NCBI GenBank assembly: GCA_030737835.1
Contig: JAUJYN010000017.1
Coordinates: forward strand, 2,046,001-2,110,000
Direction: 5' to 3'
Origin: Acorus gramineus
Lineage: Eukaryota > Streptophyta > Magnoliopsida > Acorales > Acoraceae
Length of the DNA stretch: 64,000 nucleotides
The notes beneath the pieces were generated by a model. It was not told the DNA's origin, made no database searches, and worked only from the letters and a program-made list of their open reading frames with translations. This document shows, piece after piece, positions 34,682 to 45,766 of the stretch (within the stretch, counting starts at the first letter, position 1; every line of letters begins with the position of its first letter). A program made the position numbers and the translations under genes.

Positions 34682-35809
34682 TCGGAGGGAGACTCTTGGG
34701 ACTCTTGGGGGGAGACCATACCGTTTGTCGAAGAGACGTAGAATTATTGGTCCACACAACACTACTGGATTATCTACATCAAGATAACTGCCCAACGATG
34801 TCTTTGAACATCGATACATAACTGAACCCAACAACTATGGGAACGGACAAACAACGAATGGGTCACGCGGCGACGTGACTTCAACTCATCCCCCGCCCCT
34901 GCCCCGAAGAGAAACTCCTGGGACACCCGGGGAGAAACGAAGGTTAACCATAACATCTAGTGTTACTGGATAACCAAACCAACTAGTCCCTCTACTACGA
35001 GGCAGAGCTATACTACGATACCTCAAGCGTTAGGAGTAGCATACCCAGAGTATACTCGATGGGTATAAGGGTCACGTGACGACGTGACTCAACTCATCCT
35101 CACCCTAGCCCCCGGAGGGGTGACCCTAGGGACTTTTGGGATAATCCTTATGCTCTACACCCTTCATCATCCGGTAGCCCTCTCCCGGGTAGCCTCTACC
35201 TGGTATACTCCCATGATCAGTACATCTGCCAAACACATCGATAGTACCTACAGGTGGGAGCCCTCTGTCAAGATAGCTTCAACGCCAGGCAGCTTCAACA
35301 CGGATCCAACAAAGGGGAGAACGACTCCACACTCGCAATATCATTCGGTAGCCCTCTCCCGCTTAGCCTCTACCTGTCGGCCTTCCACGATCGGTACATA
35401 AGCCAGATGTGTACCGCGATACACATCGGTAGCACCTACAAGTGGTGGCACCAAACAGGACAGCTTCGACGCTGGGTAGTTTCGACGCACGACGATGTCA
35501 GGAGGAAGCACCCCACGCTCGCAAAGCGAACCCTATGGGAAAGTCAACTACTCTCGATAATCATATATCGATGATAATGAATACTCTTGTACTCCCACAC
35601 AAGTGCGTCGCTCGGACGCAAGGCGTTACCTCTGTTCTCACGCAGAAATATGCCCAAGGCACATAATCCAACAGGCGGTTCATACACACGCCTAGCACGG
35701 GTAGGCCTAACTTAATGCCATAGCCACTGGTTTAACAAAACCGGTACAACAATGAATCCTTCTTAATTCCCTTCAAGTGCATCACTCGGATGTGGGGTGG
35801 TGATTATAT
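34120..35809 (-). repeat. TE-3 right LTR, truncated (1690 bp)
   Basis: Starts TGTCACGCCCCAGGGCGGCG and matches 27711-29398 of the left LTR. It has an expanded CCCTCA array (34648-34679, five units). It stops after GGTGATTATAT and passes directly into Tat sequence. Confidence 0.88.
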
Positions 35810-35964
35810 TCCTTGCGAGGTCGCGTGATAGCACTCTAAAGGCCCAGTCAAAGTGAGTCATTCATCCAGTCAAATCACAGTCAGTCATTGAGACAAAAAA
35901 AGTCCAATCTGAGTTTTAATCCCACTTCTACAAATTTAACTGTAGAGGAAATTATCATTCTCAG
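35810..35964 (+). repeat. TE-4 5' LTR remnant
   Basis: About 155 bases between the TE-3 break and the primer site should be the end of the 5' LTR. It starts TCCTTGCGAGGTCGCGTGAT just past the junction and ends CATTCTCAG, with no matching copy at the 3' side. The GAGGTCGCG...GCACTC wording recurs in the 3' region (61374-61535). Confidence 0.6.
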
Positions 35965-35966
35965 TT

Positions 35967-35982
35967 TGGCGCCGTCTGTGGG
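35967..35982 (+). other. TE-4 primer binding site
   Basis: TGGCGCCGTCTGTGGG follows the LTR remnant. Its first nine bases fit the 3' end of plant tRNA-Asp, and this exact wording is familiar from Tat-type elements. The tRNA assignment is an inference. Confidence 0.75.
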
Positions 35983-36010
35983 ATATCGTAACAAAAAGGC
36001 AGTGTTTAGA

Positions 36011-37165
36011 ATGTCTGATCCAAATGACACCCCTTCCGAAAGACAACATAGTCGAGTTGACATCCCACCAAGTGTTGCCATTGACGATTCGCCCGGGGCC
36101 ATGACCAGTCAGGCCCAAGATCTCCGGCAGGTGGTGTAATCCGCATAGGAAACACTCCTCACCACCTCCAGGGATCCATGCAACAAATGATTGAAGCATC
36201 GATGCAACAGTTCTACGCCAACCAACATCCGCAACTTCCCGTCCAACAAGGCGTCCTTCCACCATCCTCGGCACAGCCCAATCGGCCAACCATTACGGGG
36301 CTTTGCCTCTCTGCTTTGCCCAGCCATCCTCAGAGAACGACTTCCACGGAAGCTTGTTCAGCCCAAGTTCAAGCTGTACAATGGCACGACGGACCCTTAC
36401 GACCATATTTTGGCGTTCCATCACTCCATGGCATTGTATGAGCTATACGACGGGCTGATGTGCCACCTCTTCCCATCCAACCTGGAAGGGGCCGCACTCA
36501 CCTGGTTCCACCTTCTGCCACCTACAACGATCCAAACTTTTGAAAAGCTTGACACGATGTTTACCGAACACTTCATCTGCAGCAGGCGAAGGAAGAAAGA
36601 CCTTGGAGATCTCATGAAGATCTAGGTGCAACAGGGAGAATCAATTCGTCAATATGTTGATCGATTTCGTATCCTGAAGTTTGAAGTAGAAGACTGCAAT
36701 GAGGACATTGTAGTCATGGCCTTTTGCAACAGACTTCCAGCTGGCAATAGCCTGAAGGAATCGCTCATCAAGCGCACTCCTTCCAATTTCTGTGATCTGA
36801 TGGGGCGTGCTGAAAATTACGCAAAGGTGGAAGAGGAGTTTAAGCTCCTCCAGCAAGTGGTGGCAGCATCCCGCTCTTTGTCGACGATCACCACTCCTGC
36901 ACCAGCAACTATGGTGGAATCCTGTTAGAGGGATCGACGGGGCGACAAGGACAAGAAGAAGGGCGCCTCAATGAATGTGGTGCGAGAGGGACAGGGAACA
37001 TTCTTTAAAATCCCACCATCCCAAATCCTACCCAAAATTCAGGGTCAACAATGTTTCAGGTGGCTTGAGCCAATGAAGAGTTCTGAGTCAAAGCGGGACA
37101 AGTCTCTCCGCTACGACTATCACAAAAGCGTGGGGCACACGATCGATCGGTGCCGCATTCTCTGA
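36011..37165 (+). pseudogene. TE-4 gag, frameshifted and interrupted
   Basis: The ATG at 36011 begins MSDPNDTPSE; the frame ends at 36139 and gag continues in other frames. The capsid-like region (36340-36860) shows FKLYNGTTDPYDHI, GAALTWFHLLPP and SIRQYVDRFRILK, which are retrotransposon gag hallmarks. A TAG at 36623-36625 and another stop near 36927 break it. A zinc-knuckle-like DYHKSVGHTIDRCRIL near 37117-37163 is degraded: where a first Cys pair would be expected, only part remains. Gag would have formed the particle; this copy cannot. Confidence 0.85.
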
Positions 37166-37239
37166 GGATTACTAGAAGAACAGGTCCGGAAAGGGAGCTT
37201 GAAGAAATATGTACCCTCCAAGAAGACCCAAGCTGCAGA

Positions 37240-37965
37240 GGAGTAGCATGTTACAAACATTGACCCCAACATTGCGACCGAGGTTATCAATGTCATCTTC
37301 GGAGGCAAACCGCATCTCACCAAGCGAAAGAGTGTCCGGCGAGATTCGAAGAAGATGCAAATCTCATTCGAAATGATGCAGATCAACCAGGAGCTGAGGC
37401 TGGTCACAAAGAAAGCAAAGAACGATGACGAGGGAGTCATCACTTTCTCTGACGCCGACTTGGAGGGAGCCCAGGCCCCACATTCTGATACACTGGTAAT
37501 TACCCTATGCATCTCCAATTTTGACATCAAAAGGATCCTTGCCGACACAGGGAGCTCAGCCGACATCCTTTTTATGCAACCCTTTCTTTGGATGGGTTTG
37601 AAAGTGGCTGACCTCATCCTAACTAAGGATCCTTTGGTCGCTTTCAATGGTGCGCAAGTCATCCTAGATGGACGGATCACCCTGCCAGTCTGACAAGGAA
37701 ATAAGATGTCCATGATAGAGTTCACCATCATGGACCTCCTGTCACCAAACAATGCGATCATTGGGCGCACATGGTTGGCAGCGATAAAGGCGATGCCCTC
37801 CACTTATCATCTGCGTCTTCGTTTCCCCACGGATGAAGGGATAATGGAGATTCGAAGGGATCAAGTCGCCGCGAGACGATGCTATATGGCGGTACTGGCG
37901 GGGAAATCAACCCTGCCCGAGGAACTACCCGAGGAGGGAGAGATCCATCCTAAGAGGTAGCAATT
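37240..37965 (+). pseudogene. TE-4 protease region
   Basis: The aspartic protease carries the motif ADTGSSADILF at about 37540-37572, with catalytic Asp in DTGS. It is followed by DPLVAFNGAQVILDGRITLP and, after a TGA at 37691-37693, by MIEFTIMDLLSPNNAIIGRT, the usual second half of a Tat protease. The stop and a 5' frame change make it a pseudogene. Confidence 0.87.
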
Positions 37966-37969
37966 ACTT

Positions 37970-39353
37970 CAGGACCGAGTCAAGGCGGACGAGAGCCGAC
38001 CTGGTCCCGAAGACAGGGTTCTGGAAGACCTAGAGCAGGTCCCCATAGACCCTATTGACCCCGAGAAATTCTTTCTTGTCGGGAGTTTACTGTCAGCCAA
38101 GGAAAGAAAGGCGATACTCGACCTCCTTGTCAAAAACAAAGATGTCTTTGCCTGGAAACCTCGCGACATGCTGGGGATCCCCGAGGTCGCAAACCACCAG
38201 TTGTTCATTTGGCCCAGTTCGGCAGAAGCAGCGGCGAATGGCCTCGGCACATGTAGAAGCAGTACGAGACGAGGTGAATAAACTCTTGGTCGCCGAGTTC
38301 ATCCGTGAAGTGCGACATCTCGACTGGCTGGCCAACACCGTGGTGGTCCCAAAGAAGAACAAGAAGTGGTGGGTGTGCATAGACTTCACCGACTTGAACA
38401 GCGCGTGCCCGAAGGACAGCTTCCCACTTCCAAAGATCGACCAGCTGGTGGACTCCTCATCGGGTAACGAACTAATGAGTTTTATGGATGCTTATTCAGG
38501 CTACCACCAAATCTTGATGTATGAGCCCGACAAAGGAAAAACCGCATTCATAACACCCATCGGTATTTACTGTTATAAAGTAATGCCATTAGGGCTAAAA
38601 AATCCCGGGGCTACCTATCAGAGGTTGGTTACGAAGATCTTCAAGCACCAGATCGGGAGAACTATAAAAGTCTATATTGATAACATGATGGTCAAGAGCG
38701 AGTGCAGAGCTGACCATCTGTCCCATTTGGAAGAGGTTTTCGCTGTGTTACGCAAATACCGCCTCAAATTAAATGCAACGAAGTGCTCCTTCAAAGTCAC
38801 ATTGGGCAATTTTTTGGGGTATTTGACGTCACAGCGGGGAATCAAAGCCAACCCCGATCAGATCAAAGCAATCATGGAGATGGAGCCTTCGCGGAACAAG
38901 AAGGAGGTGCAGAAGCTTACTAGTAGGCTGGCCGCACTCAACCGGTTCATCTCTAGAGCCACTGATCAGTGCCAACCATTTTTGCTACTGCTTCAAAAAG
39001 CGCAAAAGTTTGAATGGACGCAGGAATGTCAAAAGGCGTTTGAGGAAATAACAAAATACCTCTGGTGTGCCTTTCTCCCGGAGATATTCTACTCCTTTAC
39101 ATCACAGCTTCCAAGCATGTAGTCAGTTCTTCACTGTTGAAGGACGTAGACCGGGGGCAGCGAGCAGTCTACTATGCCAGCAAGGCATTGAACGGGGCAG
39201 AAACCAGGTATTAACGCATCGAGAAAATTACATTTGCTTTACTAATTTTTGCCTAGAAATTACACCATTACTTTCAAGCCCATTCGATCCATGTCGTCAC
39301 TGACTCGCCACTCAAGGCCGTACTACGAAAGGCAGACGTTGCGGGGCGATAGC
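37970..39353 (+). pseudogene. TE-4 reverse transcriptase and first RNase H (broken)
   Basis: RT is readable from about 38215 in the frame of the ATG at 38055. Its motifs are WVCIDFTDLNSACPKDSFPL, MSFMDAYSGYHQI, KTAFITPIGIYCYKVMPLGL and the catalytic box YIDN (38673-38684), where the family has YVDD. The second Asp is therefore Asn, which should abolish polymerisation. The connection domain (PSRNKKEVQKLTSRLAALNRF) follows. From about 39060 the first RNase H is frameshifted (SSLLCQQGIE-like frames), and it is cut by TE-5 at 39353. Confidence 0.87.
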
Positions 39354-41846
39354 TGTCACACCCCAGGGCGGCCATCCCCGAGGCGCGGCAATGGTATATA
39401 TGATATCTGCAGTCTATACAGGAGGTCAATAATATACTCTATACAACATCAACAATGACAACACAGACAACAATGAGGCTGACATAAAATATACACAAAT
39501 AGCGGAAGCTAAAAGACTGAGTCTGTAATTCAAAAGACATATTACAGACCCGATACACAATCAACTGTCTTGTGAGAGCCAATATATACAATGACATCCA
39601 AATGTAATACAAACGTGTGCCCAAGCATGGAATACAATACATACAATCAAAACGGGGGGGGGGATGCTGATGGCCTCTCACACACAGAACGTGACGCTGC
39701 TCCGCTACTGCTGATGTGCCTCGGGGAGCTCCTCCTTCAGATCCGATTCAGATATAACTGGAGAAAAAAATATATGCGAGGGGTGAGCCACACGCTCAGT
39801 GAATAGCACAACCCATGCATCACAATTCATATTAACCTCAAATTATTTATAGCCTCTAAGTGGCAGTAACTACACAATCCAGTGGGTCGCTACATCGCCG
39901 ACCCACCACACCCTCACCCTCACCCTCAAAGGGGTAACATGGTCTTTTGGGACTGACTAGGCTGTTAATCACCCTTGGTCCACCGATAGTCTCTCCTCCA
40001 CTCCGTAGCTCACCTGGTCTACTCCCACGATCAGCACAGTCCGACGCATCGGAGGTACCTACAGATGGGAGCCCTCTGTTAGGACGGCCTGTCTAACGCT
40101 GAGGAGTCCCTACACGGATCCAACGAAGGGAAGAGAAACAGCCTACCCACACGGATACGATCCTCTTGGATCCGCCGACACCGATTGCAACTCTACAAAT
40201 GTCATGAATTCTTCAGAATTCCACCAGGGCGCATAACTAAGATGCGGGGAGACACATATTATAACAATGAGGTTATAATATTCTCTAAGGCATGCTAATA
40301 ACCATAAGCTCGCATTTGATTTAAATAAATTAAACTAAATGGGAAACATGCGTAGGTCGAGGCTCTCCTAGCATGAAAACATGGTATCAGGATGTATAGG
40401 CCTCTATCCACAACATAAGGGTGCATATTCCTAGCATAGCAAAGCCTAAGGTGGCATGGATACTACATAATAATCATGCATGCACAGATTACACTTATTA
40501 CAATTTAATACGCAATTATGGTGCCCCAAGTGAAGGCAATGCATGCTTACGTGCATCGAACGCCTCCCTACTGGATTGAGTTGTCCCACTCACCAATACC
40601 CGGGTCGTCGCGTGACTGCCCGTCAAGATCTGCAAGACATGGGAAATCAAAATGGTGAGTAAAATACACAAATACACAAGAAATACGCTAGAAATACCCA
40701 ACACTCGGACAACCATGCATACGGGCCTGTACTCATGCGAGTCCGAGTGCCCCGACACACTCCCGCACCCCCTAGCAGCCATGCGCACGGCCACCCGCAC
40801 GCGTACGCACGGGTGCGCACGCACGCACGCACACCCGCACCCTGGGCGCACTGCCGCGCCCCTGCCCGCACGCCCCGACACGCTGTCGGGCGCACTGCGC
40901 GTCCAGCCCTGCGTCTACCCGCGCGTACTGCGCCCCTGCGTAGCACCCCACGCGCACCCCCGCGTGCACCGCTCGCACTGCGCCCCTGCGCAGCGCTCCG
41001 CGTGCACGCCCGCGCGTACGGGCGCACGCCCCCAGCACGCCCGACTGCACGCGCCTGCACTGCCTGCGCGCGAGATGAGTCCCCACGCGCGCCCGAGCCA
41101 ACCCCACCACCTCCCTCAGCCCTCCCTCACCCCAAACACTCATGCACACTTTGCACATCCAAAAACACATCCTAAACATGCATCTAAACAAGAAATAGGG
41201 GGGAGGAAAGCTTACCCAAAGAGAGGAAGGAAGGGAGGGAAAATCGGGTGCTCTTCGCGCACCGAAACGCCACCACCAAAGCCACCACTACCAAGACCTC
41301 CCTCAGCCCTAGCAAGGCTGAAAAACAGAGGAGAAAGGGAGCTAAGAGAGGAGGAAAAACAAAGGGGAATGGAAATCCAAGACCATGGAAAGATAGATCG
41401 GGTCCTCACCTTCCTTTTCTCCTTCTAGGGTTTTCCAATCCAACACCTTCTACTAGGTCAAAAGGTGGATTTAAAGAGAAGGGAGAGAGATTTGTGAGAG
41501 CTTGAGAGAGAGAAGAAGATGAATAGGAGCAACTATTGGTGGGCGTGGACCTTAAGTCACCACACACACACACACACACCACTTACACTTAGGGAAAGAT
41601 TAGGTTAAGTTAGGTTTAGGTGAACTTTGACCCTAGTCAACCCAACCACACTAACAAACAAAACCAATTGACCAAGTCAAGGGTCAAACTTGACTTGGTC
41701 AAAGTCACCTTTGACCAAGTCAAGTCTCCCAATGACTTTTCGCTTGGTCAAAACCCGAATACGATTCAGAACTGCGAAATTCTAAAACGTTACCGAAATT
41801 CGATGAAATTTTCGTGAGTGGCTTGAAATGGCACCAGGACACCTAA
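39354..41846 (-). repeat. TE-5 left LTR, main part
   Basis: Contains the GGGGTGAGCCACACGCTCAGTGA motif (39780-39802), one CCCTCACC block, an empty module site (TTATAATATT at 40273-40282), a CpG-rich tract (40715-41090), a purine-rich zone and an (AC)n run near 41562-41578. It is cut by TE-6 after GGACACCTAA; the remaining 150 or so bases are at 45567-45719. Confidence 0.9.
40715..41090. repeat. CpG-rich tract in TE-5 left LTR
   Basis: About 375 bases of CGCACGC-type sequence. Overlapping open frames on both strands (up to 258 codons) are compositional and lack domains. Confidence 0.8.
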
Positions 41847-42429
41847 TGTCACGCCCCAGGCGTCCCCGAGACGTGGCAATAATAAATATAATATCAGTTA
41901 TCAATACCTGAGGTCAATAAGGACACCAACAACAATACACAAGGCGGCAAAGCAAGATAAAGATAACTGACTGAAAAGCGGAAGCATAATATATACAATG
42001 TCTGTAAATCAAAAACATTATTACAGACCCGAATACACAATCAATGTCCTGTGGAAGCCAAGCCTAGACCAAAGAAAATACAACCTGTGCCACACGCACG
42101 ATTTACAAAGCATAAAATGACTCTAGGAATGCTGACAGCCTCGCACTCGCCACCCGCCGGAAGAACGCTCCAACGCCCATAAGACCACGCCATAGGAAAG
42201 CTCCAGCTCCACGCCCAACACTGCCCCTGAAAAGAAACAGTATGCGAGGGGTGAGCTACAAGCTCAGTGAGTGGCTGGAAACCAATCACCATTCTACAGT
42301 TCAAATACATAATCAGTTCCCTTTTTCAAGGAAAAACATGGGTAGAAACCCAATGATCACTGGGTCACGCGGCAGCGCGACCAACCTCACCCCCACCCTC
42401 ACTCCCGAAAGAAGTCTCTTGGGACTTAT

Positions 42430-42562
42430 GGGGAGAGACCATACCGTCGGTCGAAGAGACCCGGATTTACTGGTCAAGAGCCCATGCCGTCGGTCGAAGA
42501 GACCCGGACTTACTGGTCAAGAGACCATGCCGTCGGTCGAAGAGACCCGGACTTACTGGTCT
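42430..42562. repeat. Short tandem repeat in TE-6 (three units)
   Basis: The unit GAGACCATRCCGTCGGTCGA, then AGAGACCCGGAYTTACTGGT, occurs three times in a row, starting near 42434, 42478 and 42522. The TE-1 LTR has one copy at the same place (5412-5452), so the expansion happened in the TE-6 lineage. Confidence 0.8.
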
Positions 42563-43375
42563 ACTCAACACTACTAGATCATCTACATCTAGATAATTTC
42601 CCATCGATGTCCTTCAACATCCATCACAAGACCGGACCCAACATCTATGGGAACGGTCGAACAACGAATGGGTCACGATGGACGCGTCTTCGCCTCATCC
42701 ACACCCTCACTCCTGGAAGGAGACATCTTGGGACTTTGGGAGAGACTTAGACTGCTCTACACCCCTGGTCCACCGGTAGCCTCTCCCTGGCCTGTAAAGT
42801 CGGGGAGTTCCTACATCGGATCCAACGAAGGGGAGAGCGATTCCACGCTCGCGACATCATTCATTAACCCTCTTCTGGGTAGCCTCTACCTGGCACCAAA
42901 CTATGCATCACAAATCATATGAACCTCAAATCAATCATAGCCTCTAAGTGGCAATGACTACACAATCCAATGGGTCGCTATATCGCCGACCCACCACACC
43001 CTCACCCTCACCCTCACAGGGTAACATGGGCTTTTGGGACTGACTAGGCTGTTAATCACCCTTGGTCCACCGATAGTCTCTCATCCACTCCGTAGGCCGC
43101 CTGGTCTACTCCCACAATTCAGCACAGTCCGAACCCAAATCAGGAGGTGCCTACTGATGGGAGCCCTCTGTCAGGAAGGCCTGTCTAACGCTGGGGCAGT
43201 CTCTATACGGATCCAACGAAGGGAACAGAAACAGCCTACCCACACGGATACGATCCACTTGGATCCGCCGACACCGATCTCAACTCTACAAATGACATGA
43301 ATTCTTCAGAATTCCTCCAGGGCGCATAACTAAGATGCGGGGAAACATATATTATAATAACGAGGTTATAATATT

Positions 43376-43493
43376 ATCGGGAAAAGAAACCTTGGGAGGG
43401 CACCATGAGGTCCCGATATAGGATATCTCGACAACCAAACAAGGAACACGGAGTACCCTAGCCCGGGTCTCAACGCTGACCTCGCAAGGCCCC
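43376..43493 (-). repeat. Recurrent ~115-bp module, copy 5 (TE-6), with 10-bp target duplication
   Basis: The module (ATCGGGAAAAGAAACC ... AAGGCCCC) is flanked by a perfect 10-bp direct repeat TTATAATATT (43366-43375 and 43494-43503). TE-5 LTRs have the same sequence with a single TTATAATATT and no module (40273-40282 and 54615-54624). This is the clearest filled versus empty comparison. Confidence 0.9.
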
Positions 43494-43819
43494 TTATAAT
43501 ATTCCCTAAGGCATGCTAATAGCAATATAATCATCCAATCCCATCTTGATTTAACAAATTAAACTAAATGGGAACATGCATAGGTCAAGGCTTTCCTAGC
43601 ATGAAACATGGTGACTAAACATGCATAGGCCGCTATACATGATATAAGGGTGCATATCCCTAGCATACAAAGTCTAAGGTGGCATGGATATATCATATTT
43701 ATCATGCATGCACGGATCAAGGCCTTTAAGTACCGGACATGGTGTCCAGGCATGTACAGGCCTCTATACATGATGTATGGGTGCATATCCCTAACATACA
43801 AGTCTAGGGAGGCATGCAT

Positions 43820-43906
43820 AGCATCATATTGATCACATAAGGGTGCATGCATAGCTTCTATTTGATCACATAAGGGTGCATGCATAGCTTCTATTTGATC
43901 ACATAT
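43820..43906. repeat. Short direct repeats, GATCACATAAGGGTGCATGC type
   Basis: GATCACATAAGGGTGCATGC followed by ATAGCTTCTATTT occurs twice in succession, with a third partial unit running into the TE-1-like half of the mosaic. It lies at the second switch point of TE-6. Confidence 0.75.
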
Positions 43907-44104
43907 AATAGCTAGGGGACCCCATCGATGCGCAACGCGCGTCTACGCGGGTCGAGCGCATCCCTAGAGAGGGGGGGGGATTGGAATCAAACCACTCACC
44001 TTACGACCCGGGACCTCGCGCATCCCATCCGACGAGATCTGCAAGGTAGGGGCATCGAACTGGTGAGAAACAACACAATTTATACATAGAAAACATTAGA
44101 ATTA

Positions 44105-44625
44105 CCCCACACTCGGACAAGCATGCATACGGGCTCGCACGCATGCGAGCACGCGCGTACGCACGCGAGTCCGAGTGCCCCGACACCTACCCGAACCCCA
44201 GGGCAGCCACACGCATGCTCCCCCCGCACACGTACGCACGAATGCGCACCTACGCACAAAACCCGGCATCATCGGCGCACTGCCGCGCGCCTGCCCGCGC
44301 GCCCCGACACGCTGCCACACGCACGCGCTTGCTCGCGCGTGCCCGCTCGCACCGCGCGTCCAGCCCGCGCCCCACTCGCAACACCCTGCACACGCCCCAG
44401 CACGCGCACGCACGCACCCGCACGCGCGCGCGCGCACTGGTCCCCAGCTCCGCGCCTAGGTGCATGCCCAGGCGCCCTGCCTCACGCCGAGGCGCAGTGC
44501 CCAGGCGCCCCGCTCGCGCCTACACCCGCGCGCACCCGCGCAACCGCGCGCACGATTGCGGGCCCGGCTGCGCCCGCCAGCGCCCGCCTGCGCGCGCAGA
44601 CCGCGCCCAGCGCGCACCCAAGCCA
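44105..44625. repeat. CpG-rich tract in TE-6
   Basis: About 520 bases, the TE-1 type tract with extra units. Frames up to 196 codons are compositional. Confidence 0.8.
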
Positions 44626-45566
44626 TCCTAACCCCTTTTTCACCCATCCCAACCCCTCACACACACCCAAACCCAACTACCTAGCAAGCATGACCTCCCA
44701 ACCAACCCCTTAAGCCAAGAAAACCAAGAAAGAAGGGGAGGAGCTCACCTTGGAAGGGGAACGAAAGGGGGAGGTTCGGGGGCCCTTCGCGCACCGAAAC
44801 GCCGCCACCGGGACCACCACCACCACCACCACCCCTCCTCGGCCTCCTCAGCCTTCCATGGCAGCAAAACAGGGGGGGAGAACATGCAAAGGGAGCTTCA
44901 GAGAGAGGAGAAGACAACAACACAACAACACCAAGATCCACCACCACCACTTCCTCCACCACCATCTCCTTCTCTTTGGCAAAAACACAAACACATGGGG
45001 GGCAAAAGAAAAGAGAGAAGGAGAGACCAGATGTGCTGGTCGACGACCTTGGGAGGGAGAGAGAGAGAGAGAGATGAGATATTTATCAAATATCTAAGGG
45101 GGAATTACTAAGTCACCCCTTGACTAGAAATTCTGCGCAAGCTTCACTGGAACAGCCATAACTTCCTCGATACAGCTTCGAATTGCTTGATTCCAAGACT
45201 GATGGAAAGCTAAGAAGATTATCTACAAGTTTCATGTTAATTCCATGATCAGATAATCCCTCTAGATAATCCAAAATTAGAGATAAACATGGAACAGGGC
45301 TGCTGCCAGAATTTCCATCCCCGGGGTATACTTGGAAAAATACCCATAACTTTTACTACAAGAATCCAGTTGATCTGATTCCACTTCTGTGCGAAAGCTA
45401 ACTCAAAACTGGACGTCTCATAATAAAATCAGAATTAAATCTCTTCATCTTGGATTTTAACAAAATCAAATCCAAATGGCAAATTGGAATACATAACATA
45501 GGAAAAAAAATTATGTACCCAAATTTTCAAACAGAGCGCTCCAAATGACACAGGCACAACACATAA

Positions 45567-45719
45567 TATGCAGTTAGATTTTCAATCGGAGTCCTTAGGC
45601 TCAGGATGATAGCTAAAAGTCTAAAATTTTAGCGGTTCCGATCGAAAAATGAAAAAAGCTGAAAAACTGTCAGAATGCTCCAATGGTTACCAGAAGGCTA
45701 AAAAGTGACACATATAACA
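45567..45719 (-). repeat. TE-5 left LTR, end part
   Basis: Resumes at TATGCAGTTAGATTTTCAAT after the duplicated CATAA, and ends GACACATATAACA next to the polypurine tract. It matches the end of the right LTR (59340-59498). Confidence 0.88.
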
Positions 45720-45733
45720 TTCTTCCCCCCTTA
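45720..45733 (-). other. TE-5 polypurine tract
   Basis: The minus strand reads TAAGGGGGGAAGAA before the LTR. Confidence 0.85.
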
Positions 45734-45766
45734 GGAAATTTTGTCCTCAAAATAATACAAAAACAT

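Larger units (their letters stand above)
27711..35809 (-). mobile_element. TE-3: Tekay-related retrotransposon with reduced internal region, right LTR truncated
   Basis: The left LTR is 27711-31426 (3716 bp). The right LTR starts at 34120 and is collinear with the left for about 1.69 kb, then stops at 35809 where Tat sequence begins. The internal region (31427-34119, 2693 bp) parallels that of TE-1 in content and order. The LTR resembles the TE-1 LTR in its first half and differs in the second. There is no intact coding frame. No target duplication can be tested because the right end is missing. Confidence 0.88.
41847..45561 (-). mobile_element. TE-6: solo LTR, mosaic of two LTR subfamilies
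   Basis: One LTR-like unit of 3715 bp starts TGTCACGCCCC and ends CAGGCACAACA, with no internal region. It is flanked by CCTAA (41842-41846) and CATAA (45562-45566), a 4/5 duplication. From 41847 to about 42895 and from about 43905 to the end it follows the TE-1 LTR. Between those points it follows the TE-5/TE-2 type (GCATCACAAATCATATGAAC, CCTCTAAGTGGCAATGACTA), including the ~115-bp module. It also holds a 42-bp direct triplication (42436-42560; CCATGCCGTCGGTCGAAGAG unit) and near-repeats at 43830-43900. Confidence 0.85.

Noticed and set aside
43820-43906. Short regularly repeated units as a possible CRISPR-like array
   Set aside because: Two to three imperfect units without spacers, inside a plant LTR.
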